64,000 nt of DNA from Microbacterium galbinum (GTDB taxonomy: Bacteria > Actinomycetota > Actinomycetes > Actinomycetales > Microbacteriaceae), in assembly GCF_023101185.1 (NCBI RefSeq), contig NZ_CP078077.1, forward strand, positions 2,633,630-2,697,629. The letters are read 5' to 3'. Below the pieces are notes generated by a model. That model searched no databases. It saw only the letters and a program-made list of their open reading frames with translations, and had not been told where the DNA came from. Both the position numbers and the translations under genes were made by a program. This document shows, in pieces, positions 9,112 to 16,633 of the stretch; within the stretch, counting starts at the first letter, position 1; each line of letters opens with the position of its first letter.

Positions 9112-10055
9112 GCCTCCCTCTGGCGCGGGTCGATCGTACGGTGGAGCAGGTCGACCAGGAATCCGATCACGAGCACGAAGCCGGTGAGCACGAGGAGCTC
9201 GCTCTGCACCTTGATGAGGTCGCGGGTGCCGACGTCCGCCACCAGCATCCGTCCGATGCCCGGGAGGGTGAACAGCTGCTCGATCACGACGGAGCCCACG
9301 ATGATGCCGGCGACCTGCAGGCCGAGCACCGTGATGATCGACAGCCCGACGGCGGGGATGCCGTGTCGGATCAGCGCCTGCGTACGCGTGAGTCCCTTGG
9401 CCGCCGCCGTGCGGACGAAGTCCTGGCCGGCCGCCTGCAGGGTCGCACTGCGCACGAAGCGCATGAGCATGGCACCCTCCACGATCCCGATCGTGAGAGC
9501 CGGCAGGAGGAGCGCCTCGATGGCCTCGCCGGGCGTGCTCCACCCGGTGCGGGGGAAGCCCTGCGGGGGCAACCACCCGAGCCAGACCGAGAAGACGACG
9601 ATGAGCATCATGCCGGCCCAGACGACGGGGACGGCGGCGAGGGTCTGCGCGCCGACACTCAGCGCGGTGCCGGCGCGCCGTCCGCGAGCCAGCGCGGCGA
9701 GGATGCCGAACGGGATCGCGATCACGACGGCGATGAGGAGCGACATCAGCCCGAGCGGCACCGTGACCTGCGCCTTGAGCAGGAGCTCTTCGCCGACCGA
9801 GGCGCCGGAGAGCAGTGACGTGCCGAGGTCTCCGCGGAAGATGCCTCCGATCCAGTCGGTGTACTGCGACAGGAGCGGCCGGTTCAGGCCGAGCGATTCG
9901 CGCAGCGCTTCGACCTCGGCCGGCGATGCCTGGGTGCCGGCGATGAGCTGGGCGACATCACCCGGGAAGACGCGCAGGGTGAGGAAGATGAGGGCGCTCG
10001 CGACGAGGAGCCCTGCGATGAGCAGGGCTCCTCGGACGAGCGCGTAACGGATCAC
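9108..10055 (-). CDS. peptide ABC transporter permease, DppB-like
   Basis: This 315-residue permease has an N-terminal helix (about 10-30), then the DppB-type segment where RPLLSQYTDWIGGIFRGDLG precedes the membrane core. The EAA-like ATPase contact loop is in FVRTAAAKGLTRTQALIRHG. It pairs with the DppC-like protein to form the channel. The gene begins 18 bases after the binding-protein stop and ends with an ATGA overlap into DppC, so all five genes form one operon. Confidence 0.93.
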   Translation of the reverse strand: MIRYALVRGALLIAGLLVASALIFLTLRVFPGDVAQLIAGTQASPAEVEALRESLGLNRPLLSQYTDWIGGIFRGDLGTSLLSGASVGEELLLKAQVTVPLGLMSLLIAVVIAIPFGILAALARGRRAGTALSVGAQTLAAVPVVWAGMMLIVVFSVWLGWLPPQGFPRTGWSTPGEAIEALLLPALTIGIVEGAMLMRFVRSATLQAAGQDFVRTAAAKGLTRTQALIRHGIPAVGLSIITVLGLQVAGIIVGSVVIEQLFTLPGIGRMLVADVGTRDLIKVQSELLVLTGFVLVIGFLVDLLHRTIDPRQREA

Positions 10056-10073
10056 GGAGGACGAGACCGCCGC

Positions 10074-11591
10074 TTACTCGGCGGACGAGACCGTCACGCC
10101 GGCCAGGTTGATGCGCGAGTTGATCGAGTCCTCGGGGAAGCCGGTGACGATCGGCGCGACCGCCGTGATCGTCTGTCCGTTGTACAGCCAGTCGGCCGCG
10201 TGGTCCTCCGAGACGATCCGCGCCGCCTGGGCGAGGAGATCGGCGGACTTGTCGGGGTCGACCTCGGCGAGGGCCTCGGCGTAGAGGCTCTGCACCTCGG
10301 CGTTGTCGTACCCGAAGTAGTAGTCCGGGTTCGCGAAGTTGCCGAAGTCGCGCGGCTCGACATGCAGCACGTAGCTGAGGTCGTAGTCGTGGTTCGTGTA
10401 GACGTCTTCGAGCCAGGTGGCGAACTCGACCGAGTCGACGTCGAGGGTGACGCCCACCTTCGCGAAGTCCGAGATGAGCACCTTCGGCACCGTGGTGCCG
10501 TAGAACGAGGGGATCGTGAGGGTCAGCTCGAGATCCTCCTGCCCGGCCTCCGCCAGGAGTTCCTTCGCGCGCTCGGGGTCGTAGGAGACGACATCGGAGA
10601 GGTCTTCGTAGCCCGGGTCGAGCTCGGGGATAGGTCCGTAGAGCGGGGTGCCCGCGCCGGCCGCCTCGATGAGCGCGTCGTGGTCGATCGCCAGGCGCAG
10701 TGCCTCGCGCACGCGGACGTCGTCGAGCGGCGCCTTCGCGTTGTTGAACGCGAGCGTGGCCTTGTCGGTGGTACGACCCGTGGTGAGGGTGAAGTCGCCC
10801 GAGTCCTCGAGCTGCGGCGCGAGGTTCGGGTCGACGGCGGTCAGCACGTCGACGTCGCCCGCGATCGCGGCGTTCACACCCGCGGTGAAGTCGGGGATGT
10901 ACTGGAACTCGACCGACGCGACGCCGGCGGGCTCGCCCCAGTAGGCGTCGCTGCGCGCGAACGTGATCGTGCTGCCCTTGTTCCAGCGGGTGAGGGTGAA
11001 GGGGCCGGTGCCGTTCTCCGCCGTCTGCAGATCGGTGGTGTCGCCGCTCTTGAATACCAGGCCGGCGGGACCGGTCAGGGCGAAGAGGAAGTTCTGGTTC
11101 GGCTCGGAGAGCACGATCTCGACGGTCTTCTCGTCGGGCGCGGTGATCGAGGAGACCGAGGCGAACTCCGCGTTGCCCTGGATGGTCTCGTCGGTGCGCA
11201 CCTGCTCGTACGAGGCGACGACATCGGCCGACGTCAGGGGCGAGCCGTCGTGGAAGACCACTCCGTCGTTGAGGGTGAACGAGTAGGTCAGGCCGTCGTC
11301 GGAGACCGAGTAGTCCGAGGCGAGGCGCGCCTCGATCTCGTTGTCCTGGGTGCGGGTGACCAGGCCCTCGTAGATGTTGTCGATGAGGATCTGCTCGAGT
11401 GCCGCGCCACTGGTGTGCCGGATGTCGAGGTTGGTCGGCTCGAGCACGAGACCCACGTGGAGGGTCGCGTCGGGGTCGACCTCACCGGTCGAGGTGGCGG
11501 CGGGCTGCGGACTGCCGGAGCACGCGCTGAGGATGACAGCGGTGGCGGCGAGCGCGGAGATGAGCGCTACGCGTCGGGAGCGTCGGAACAT
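10074..11591 (-). CDS. peptide/nickel-type ABC transporter substrate-binding lipoprotein
   Basis: This 505-residue extracellular binding protein of the SBP_bac_5 family is first in the importer operon. The signal peptide ends in a lipobox (ILSAC) with the lipidated cysteine at about residue 24, so it is anchored to the outside of the membrane. The mature protein begins with LHVGLVLEPTNLD and has the family's VRTRTQDNEIEARLASDYSVS-like region near 80-100. Ligands could be peptides, nickel chelates or other small solutes; sequence alone does not decide. The ATG at 11591 follows GAGAGGAAACC, a good ribosome site. Confidence 0.92.
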   Translation of the reverse strand: MFRRSRRVALISALAATAVILSACSGSPQPAATSTGEVDPDATLHVGLVLEPTNLDIRHTSGAALEQILIDNIYEGLVTRTQDNEIEARLASDYSVSDDGLTYSFTLNDGVVFHDGSPLTSADVVASYEQVRTDETIQGNAEFASVSSITAPDEKTVEIVLSEPNQNFLFALTGPAGLVFKSGDTTDLQTAENGTGPFTLTRWNKGSTITFARSDAYWGEPAGVASVEFQYIPDFTAGVNAAIAGDVDVLTAVDPNLAPQLEDSGDFTLTTGRTTDKATLAFNNAKAPLDDVRVREALRLAIDHDALIEAAGAGTPLYGPIPELDPGYEDLSDVVSYDPERAKELLAEAGQEDLELTLTIPSFYGTTVPKVLISDFAKVGVTLDVDSVEFATWLEDVYTNHDYDLSYVLHVEPRDFGNFANPDYYFGYDNAEVQSLYAEALAEVDPDKSADLLAQAARIVSEDHAADWLYNGQTITAVAPIVTGFPEDSINSRINLAGVTVSSAE

Positions 11592-11636
11592 GATGGTTTC
11601 CTCTCGGTGCGGCAGGTGCTGTGTGCCGGTTGAACG

Positions 11637-11642
11637 AGCCTA
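11637..11642 (-). promoter_or_regulatory. possible -10 box (TAGGCT) for the peptide importer operon
   Basis: On the minus strand TAGGCT lies about 45 bases before the binding-protein ATG, with no good -35. The word AATGTGACGT (11691-11682, minus strand) lies further upstream and also occurs upstream of metY. Confidence 0.3.
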
Positions 11643-11696
11643 GGGATGAGCGAGAAATCGAAGGGTGCGGTGTGGAACGCGACGTCACATTCCGTT

Positions 11697-12617
11697 TCAC
11701 ACCGACGCGGAGGCTGCGGCGACGAACTCGGCGAGTTTGACGGGAGCGGTCTCCTGAACGTTGTGGGTGGCATCGAACACCACGACGCGTGCGGTCGGGA
11801 TGCGGCGCTGCAGGTCAGCGGCATCCGCTTCGCTGACGAATCCCCGCGTCGCCCGGATCAAGGTCAGGGGAGCGCGGACGGCGGCGAGGTCGTCCCATCC
11901 CGTCTCGTGCAGGACGGACGGTGCCGCCGGGGTGCCCGGGGCGTGGGATGCGAGAGCCTGCGCGGCAAGGTGCGCGAAATGGTGCTTCCACTCGATGCGT
12001 CCGTCCGGTCGCACGCGGGTGTTCAGGAACACACCTCGCTCGGTCTCGGGGCGTGTGCCGCCGAACCCGAGCGCGATCGCCTTGTCGACGAGTTCATCGC
12101 GGGTCGCGAAGTCCACGGGCCCGGCATAGAACTCGCGGAGGGCCGCGGGACCGGCGGAGGTGTCGATGCCGGGGGTGATGTCGACGACGATGAGCTCGGC
12201 GACGAGATCGGGGCGGCTCGCCGCCAGCGCCGCGCCGGTCAGGCCGCCCAGGGACTGTCCGACGACGATCTGCGGTACGTCGGTCCAGGCATCGAGCGCC
12301 GCGGCCACGTCGACGGCGAGGGTGCGCGGCGTGTAGTCGAGGTCGTCGCGCCAGGACGAGTCTCCGTGCCCGGCGAGGTCGATCGCGAGGAGCGGGGTGC
12401 CGAGGGCGAGCGCTGTGGTGTCCCAGGTGTGCGCGTTCAGGCCGGCACCGTGCAGCAGCGTCACACGGGCGGGTTCCGTCCCGAAGCGCAGCGCGCTGAC
12501 CGTGCGGCCATCCGGCAGGGGGAGGGTGAGCCGTTCGACCGGAGGAACGGGGACGCCGAGCGCCTCGGCCTGCGCGGGAAGATAGCTGAACTCGCTGATG
12601 TCGATCGCCACGCCCAT
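11697..12617 (-). CDS. alpha/beta-fold hydrolase
   Basis: This 306-residue alpha/beta hydrolase has an oxyanion-hole segment LLHGAGLNAHTWD, a nucleophile elbow GQSLGG and a C-terminal His in DATHNVQET. A member of this family may be an esterase, lactonase or epoxide hydrolase; the substrate is unknown. I chose the ATG at 12617 because AGGGG lies 8 bases before it. In-frame ATGs at 12641 and 12668 are alternatives, the latter just after three TTTTAG repeats. It is divergent from the AhpD-like gene. Confidence 0.82.
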   Translation of the reverse strand: MGVAIDISEFSYLPAQAEALGVPVPPVERLTLPLPDGRTVSALRFGTEPARVTLLHGAGLNAHTWDTTALALGTPLLAIDLAGHGDSSWRDDLDYTPRTLAVDVAAALDAWTDVPQIVVGQSLGGLTGAALAASRPDLVAELIVVDITPGIDTSAGPAALREFYAGPVDFATRDELVDKAIALGFGGTRPETERGVFLNTRVRPDGRIEWKHHFAHLAAQALASHAPGTPAAPSVLHETGWDDLAAVRAPLTLIRATRGFVSEADAADLQRRIPTARVVVFDATHNVQETAPVKLAEFVAAASASV

Positions 12618-12668
12618 ATTCTGCGCCCCTGGAGCAAGCATCGCGAAATGGCGGATCAAAGTGAGCAT

Positions 12669-12695
12669 CTAAAACCCTAAAACGCTTGTCTAAAA
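12669..12695 (-). repeat. three direct TTTTAG repeats upstream of the hydrolase
   Basis: Read on the minus strand, TTTTAG occurs at 12695-12690, 12682-12677 and 12674-12669. This is an A+T-rich island in a roughly 70% G+C genome, located in the divergent intergenic region between the hydrolase and the AhpD-like gene. It could be regulator half-sites; function unknown. Confidence 0.45.
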
Positions 12696-12776
12696 GTTCA
12701 GCAAACGGCTTGCAGGGTTGGCTTCGTGCATTTCTTGATGGCGGAATGCGTCGGCCGTTCGACACCGACAGCCGAA

Positions 12777-12782
12777 TATCAT
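12777..12782 (+). promoter_or_regulatory. -10 box (TATCAT) of the AhpD-like gene
   Basis: TATCAT lies 6 bases before the ATG at 12789, consistent with a leaderless transcript. Confidence 0.45.
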
Positions 12783-12788
12783 GGAGTC

Positions 12789-13265
12789 ATGAGCGAGACG
12801 CGAGTGCACCTCTCCAAGACCGAGCCGACCGCCTACCAGGCCCTCGATGCGTTCTCCCGCACCGTCGGAGAGATCTGCGCCGCCAATGGCATCGACGATC
12901 GTCTCAAGGAGCTCGTCATGATCCACTGCTCGCAGCTCAACGGCTGTGCCTACTGCACACGCATCCACGTCGACCGTGCCGAGGCTGCCGGTATCGACGC
13001 CGACACCATGATGCAGATCGCGACCTGGCGCGAGAGCGGCGTGTTCAGCGAGCGCGAACGCGCAGCGCTCGAACTCGCCGAGGCGTTCACGTTCATCTCG
13101 GAGGAGGGCGTGTCCGACGAGGTGTACAACCGCGTCGGCAGCGTGTTCACCGAGAAGGAGTACGCAGCCCTGAGCTGGGCGTGCGTGTCGATCAACGCGT
13201 TCAACCGCGTCGTGGTCGCCGGGCGATACCCCGTACCGGCCCGTTCGCCGCAGGCCCGACCATGA
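12789..13265 (+). CDS. carboxymuconolactone decarboxylase/AhpD-like protein
   Basis: This 158-residue all-helical protein is of the CMD family. It carries the redox pair CAYC (C53, C56) followed by H60, the AhpD-type active site, rather than the residues of true decarboxylases. It probably acts as an alkylhydroperoxidase or thiol disulfide partner in oxidative stress. The ATG at 12789 begins the conserved region; an earlier in-frame ATG at 12726 would add a segment without homology. The stop overlaps the phosphatase start (ATGA at 13262-13265), so the two are translationally coupled. Confidence 0.85.
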   Translation: MSETRVHLSKTEPTAYQALDAFSRTVGEICAANGIDDRLKELVMIHCSQLNGCAYCTRIHVDRAEAAGIDADTMMQIATWRESGVFSERERAALELAEAFTFISEEGVSDEVYNRVGSVFTEKEYAALSWACVSINAFNRVVVAGRYPVPARSPQARP

Positions 13266-13975
13266 GCGTGCTCGAGGTCGGCGGCGTCAACAACGTCCGC
13301 GACGTCGGCGGGATGCCGGCGGCAGGCGGTCGCATCCGTCAGGGCATCCTGTTGCGCTCCGGTCAGCTCTCCGGAGCGACGGCGAAGGGGGCCGAGGAGC
13401 TCCGCGGCCGTGTCGCGCACATCGTCGATCTGCGCGACGGCGAGGAGGTGGCGGCGGAGCCCAGCGAGATCGTCGGTCCGGATACCACCCACCTCCCGCT
13501 GTTCCTGGGGTCCGTGCGCTCGTTCTTCGAGACCGACACGAGTCTCGAAGACCTCTACCTGCATCTCCTCGAGGAGAGCGGTGGGAGGCTCGTCGAGGCC
13601 ATCCGCATCATCGCGGCGGGAGAGCCGACGCTCGTCCACTGCACGGTCGGCAAGGACCGCACAGGGGTGACGGTCGCACTGGCACTGTCGGCGGTGGGTG
13701 CCGATCGCGAGGCGGTGATCGAGGACTATGCGCTGACCGAGTCGCAACTCCCACCCGAGCGGAACCGACGGATCGCCGCATACCTGACCGAGCTCCACCC
13801 CGAAGCCGTCAACGCCGTCGCTCTCGCGACGCAGTCCCCGGCTCCGGTGATGCGCCGTCTTCTCGAGATGGTCGACGAGCGCTGGGGGTCGGCGGCCGAC
13901 TATCTGCGGGCGCAGGGGATGACGGATGCCGAGCTCGCGGCGCTGACCGCGGCACTCGTCGAGCCCGTCGGGTGA
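13262..13975 (+). CDS. tyrosine/serine protein phosphatase (DSP-like, Y_phosphatase3 family)
   Basis: This 237-residue cytoplasmic phosphatase has the Cys-dependent active site HCTVGKDRTG (H126, C127, R133), the Y_phosphatase3 form of HCxxxKDRTG. The N-terminal NVRDVGG is a family hallmark. Known relatives include mycobacterial PtpB and lipid/protein phosphatases, so the substrate may be phosphotyrosine or a phosphoinositide-like ligand. The ATG at 13262 overlaps the upstream stop. Confidence 0.9.
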   Translation: MSVLEVGGVNNVRDVGGMPAAGGRIRQGILLRSGQLSGATAKGAEELRGRVAHIVDLRDGEEVAAEPSEIVGPDTTHLPLFLGSVRSFFETDTSLEDLYLHLLEESGGRLVEAIRIIAAGEPTLVHCTVGKDRTGVTVALALSAVGADREAVIEDYALTESQLPPERNRRIAAYLTELHPEAVNAVALATQSPAPVMRRLLEMVDERWGSAADYLRAQGMTDAELAALTAALVEPVG

Positions 13976-13989
13976 GGCGAATCGCGGAG

Positions 13990-14008
13990 CAAGGTTAGGC
14001 ATGCCTTC
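13990..14008 (+). promoter_or_regulatory. DtxR/IdeR-type iron box
   Basis: CAAGGTTAGGCATGCCTTC matches the actinobacterial iron-repressor consensus [19 protein letters not shown] at 15 of 19 positions. It lies 24-42 bases upstream of the SIP-protein ATG and just upstream of TACGAT (14017-14022), a -10-like hexamer. A repressor bound with Fe2+ would cover the promoter, giving expression under iron limitation. Confidence 0.7.
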
Positions 14009-14031
14009 ATCGGTGTTACGATGGAGGAACC

Positions 14032-14502
14032 ATGGACACCTCGTTCGACATCCGCAGCACACGCGCAGCGCGCCGTGCCGCTCGTCAGCGCTCGCACCAC
14101 CTCGTGACGGCCGATGAGAAGTCGCTCGTCGACCTCGAGATGTTCCTCGCCACGCTCCCGCTGTGCGCATCGGGCCGGGTCTTCATCGAAGTTCCGACCG
14201 CTGCCGATATCCAGGTCATCGACGCGCCGGCACGCATGACCGTGACCTGGCTGGCACGCGCAGACCGCTCGGGTGCTCCGGGTTCCGGTCGTTCCTGCGC
14301 CCCGGGTCAGGCACTCGCGCGCGCCACGTGCGCGTGGGCCGACGAGATGCTCTGCGATGACGAGGTTTCCACCCAGGTCACGCTTCTCGGCGGTTACCTC
14401 GGCACCGCCGACATCGTCGATCACCTCACGACGAGCCTCGCGGTCGAGGCGACGTCGATCCACGCTCCCGAGCGCTTCGGTCTGCTCCCGATCGATCGCT
14501 GA
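14032..14502 (+). CDS. stand-alone SIP-domain protein (siderophore-interacting protein C-terminal domain)
   Basis: This 156-residue protein resembles the NAD(P)H-binding SIP half of ferric-siderophore reductases. The strand-loop pattern ADEKSLVDLEMFLATLPL, then GRVFIEVPTAADIQ and MTVTWLARAD, matches that domain. The FAD-binding N-terminal half is missing. It may assist iron release from siderophores or have lost that role. The iron box upstream supports a link to iron. GGAGG lies 5 bases before the ATG. It is convergent with the HExxH gene. Confidence 0.7.
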   Translation: MDTSFDIRSTRAARRAARQRSHHLVTADEKSLVDLEMFLATLPLCASGRVFIEVPTAADIQVIDAPARMTVTWLARADRSGAPGSGRSCAPGQALARATCAWADEMLCDDEVSTQVTLLGGYLGTADIVDHLTTSLAVEATSIHAPERFGLLPIDR

Positions 14503-14525
14503 ACGTTCCGACCCATCGCTGACCG

Positions 14526-14963
14526 TCAGCGGGAGCGGCGCACGTAGTTGCCGTCCTCCAGCCCGGCTTCGATCTCGAAGCGGTTGCGCAGCGGGTCGCG
14601 CCCGGCGACGAAGTACAGCACCGGCATGAGGAAGCCGTACCGCAGCCACTGAGCCTTGTGGACCGCTTCGTGACGCAGGACGGCGTCGGTCGGACGCGCG
14701 TCACCGGTGAGGAAGCATCCTCCGACGCACACGCCGCCGCGGTTGAAGGTCCACGTGGGCATTCCCCGGAAGATCCAGAGTCCGCCGCGGCGTTCGACGG
14801 GACCGGTGCTCCACAGCGACCCCCAGAGCCATCCCACGGCCGTACCCCAGGCGTAGCCGATCCGGCTCACGGGGGAGCGGAGGAGGAAGGAGGGGATGCG
14901 GCGGTCGAAGCGTCGGCCGCGGGCCAGCGCCTCCTCGGCCGCGGGTCTCCAGTCCGTCGTCAT
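14526..14963 (-). CDS. small HExxH protein, unknown function
   Basis: This 145-residue protein has a conserved block PVSRIGYAWGTAVGWLWGS, then RHEAVHKAQW with HExxH at 98-102, and a glutamate in FEIEAG (E130). HExxH plus a downstream Glu resembles zinc metallopeptidases, although the protein is very short. Relatives in actinobacteria are, as I recall, often annotated Fe-S oxidoreductase, but no iron-sulfur cysteine motif is visible. Hydrophobic stretches around 34-52 and 110-120 suggest membrane association. Its ATG overlaps the arginase-family stop (ATGA), so it is coupled to that gene. No biochemical role can be assigned. Confidence 0.7.
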   Translation of the reverse strand: MTTDWRPAAEEALARGRRFDRRIPSFLLRSPVSRIGYAWGTAVGWLWGSLWSTGPVERRGGLWIFRGMPTWTFNRGGVCVGGCFLTGDARPTDAVLRHEAVHKAQWLRYGFLMPVLYFVAGRDPLRNRFEIEAGLEDGNYVRRSR

Positions 14964-15766
14964 GCGACGGCACCGATCAGACGCAGGATCGCACCGAGGT
15001 CGTCCACCGCGTCGGCGGGCGTGCGCGGGGCGAAGCCCGAGATCGTGGCACCCGCGAGCGGGATGTCTTCGCGGAGTCGGCGGATGGCCGAGGCGAGCGC
15101 CGCCGGGGTCGTGCCGAACGGCGCGGGATCGGAGACTCCGGTGATCTCGGCGGGATCGAGCACATCCACGTCGATGTGCACCCAGACACGTGAGGCGCCG
15201 GTCGTGCGGACGGCATCGAGCAGCGCGTCCGTGTCGTCGAGGTCGGCGACCTGCAGGTGGGCGAACGAAGAGATCTCGTCGACCTCGGCATCATCGAGGG
15301 CGCGCATTCCGACCGTGACGATGCGCTCACGGGGGAGGGCAGAGGTGAGCGCGAGTTGCGGCTCTCCCTCGCCCAGGATCGCGCGGAGCGCCATGCCGGA
15401 GAACGCCCCCGACGGAGAGGTCTCCGGCGTATTCAGGTCGGCGTGAGCGTCGCACCACACCACGGCCAGGTCGTCGGTGCCGCCGGGCAGCGCGTCGAGG
15501 GCGGCGACCGTGATGCTGCAGTCTCCACCGATCAGCACGCTGTACTCGTCGGTGAGGTGCTCGCGGATCAGTTCGCGGGTGCGCAGCAGAGCGCTGAGTC
15601 GCCGCACGCCGGTCCCCAGCGACTCGCCGGCTTCGACCGGCACGTCGAGCGTGGTCGTGCGGGCGCGCGGCAGGTCGCCGGCGATGGCCGATGCGCCGTC
15701 GACGAGGAGCATCGCGCGTGCGGCCGGTGATCCCTGCCATTGCGGGACGACGAGGAATCGCACCAT
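14960..15766 (-). CDS. arginase/agmatinase-family (ureohydrolase) protein
   Basis: This 268-residue ureohydrolase-fold protein has the manganese motifs WCDAHADLNTP and HIDVDVLDP. The first motif reads GGDCS where arginases have GGDHS, so one Mn ligand is Cys instead of His. That deviation makes arginase activity uncertain; a formimidoylglutamase- or agmatinase-like role, or another amidine substrate, is possible. It starts at 15766 after GGGAGG. The hairpin at 15792-15826 separates it from pspA, and it overlaps the downstream HExxH gene. Confidence 0.82.
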   Translation of the reverse strand: MVRFLVVPQWQGSPAARAMLLVDGASAIAGDLPRARTTTLDVPVEAGESLGTGVRRLSALLRTRELIREHLTDEYSVLIGGDCSITVAALDALPGGTDDLAVVWCDAHADLNTPETSPSGAFSGMALRAILGEGEPQLALTSALPRERIVTVGMRALDDAEVDEISSFAHLQVADLDDTDALLDAVRTTGASRVWVHIDVDVLDPAEITGVSDPAPFGTTPAALASAIRRLREDIPLAGATISGFAPRTPADAVDDLGAILRLIGAVA

Positions 15767-15791
15767 GGGTGCCTCCCGGGAAAGAGGAAGT

Positions 15792-15826
15792 GCGGATGCC
15801 CCGGACGGCGAGTCCGGGGCATCCGC
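15792..15826 (-). terminator. perfect 15-bp hairpin after pspA
   Basis: GCGGATGCCCCGGAC, loop GGCGA, GTCCGGGGCATCCGC: 15 perfect pairs, 9 bases past the pspA stop. It probably ends the TPM-pspA transcript. The arm is shared with the hairpin at 3025-3063. Confidence 0.75.
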
Positions 15827-15834
15827 GGGGTGGA

Positions 15835-16578
15835 TCAGTTGCCTTCGAGGGCCTGACGGGGAGCGGTGCCGCCGGCCTTCAGCTCGGCGAGGCGCGCCTC
15901 GACCTCGGTGAGCTCGCCGAGGTCCTCGAGGCTCTCGAACTGGGCGTCGAGGCTCGACGCCGCGAGCTCGATCTTGCCCTGCGCGATGGCCTCCTGACGG
16001 CGGACCTTGTCTTCGAAGCGGCCCAGCTCGCTCGTGGGATCGAGCACGTTGATCGATCCCACGGCGTCCTGCACCTTGGTCTGCGCCTCGGCGACCTTGG
16101 CGCGTGCGAGAAGCTCGCTGCGCTTGTTCTTGAGCTCGCCGAGCTTGTCCTTCATGCCGTTCAGGCCGCTCTTGAGCTTGTCGACGATCTCGGTCTGAGC
16201 GGCGATCTGCGGCTCTGCACCGCGGGCCTCGCGCTCGGCGCTGATCTGACGCTGCAGCGCGATCTTCGCGAGGTTGTCGAACTTGTCGGCGTCGGCGGTG
16301 TCGCCGGAGCCGCGCATCTCATCGGCCTTGCGGCTGGCAGCGAGGGCCTTGTTGCCCCACTCGGTGGCCGACTGCACGTCTTCTTCGTGGTCGCGCTCGA
16401 GCAGGCGCAGGTTGCCGATCGTCTCGGCGATCGCGGACTCGGCATCGGCGATGCTGTTCGTGTAGTCGCGCACGAGCTGATCGATCATCTTCTGCGGGTC
16501 TTCGGCAGAGTCGAGGAGCGAGTTGATGTTCGCGCGGACGAGGGTCGAGATTCGTCCGAAGATGGACTGCTTGGTCAT
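15835..16578 (-). CDS. pspA: PspA/IM30 (Vipp1) family envelope-stress protein
   Basis: This 247-residue, almost wholly alpha-helical protein begins MTKQSIFGRISTLVRANINS, the amphipathic membrane-binding helix of PspA. Long charged heptad-bearing helices follow from about residue 25 to 220. PspA family proteins assemble into rings or rods on the inner face of the membrane and stabilise it under stress. No pspBC genes are nearby. The neighbour upstream is a secreted TPM/coiled-coil protein on the same strand, a pairing that suggests a shared envelope role. GAAAGGAACC before the ATG is the ribosome site. Confidence 0.9.
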   Translation of the reverse strand: MTKQSIFGRISTLVRANINSLLDSAEDPQKMIDQLVRDYTNSIADAESAIAETIGNLRLLERDHEEDVQSATEWGNKALAASRKADEMRGSGDTADADKFDNLAKIALQRQISAEREARGAEPQIAAQTEIVDKLKSGLNGMKDKLGELKNKRSELLARAKVAEAQTKVQDAVGSINVLDPTSELGRFEDKVRRQEAIAQGKIELAASSLDAQFESLEDLGELTEVEARLAELKAGGTAPRQALEGN

Positions 16579-16633
16579 GCGAGGTTCCTTTCAGAGGGTC
16601 GGAATCGAAGTCTTGTCGAGTGGCCTATGAGGT

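Noticed and set aside
14516..14531. CGCTGACCGTCAGCG as a terminator between the SIP and HExxH genes
   Set aside because: The arms leave only one base for a loop, so a stable RNA hairpin would be short; kept out of the feature list.
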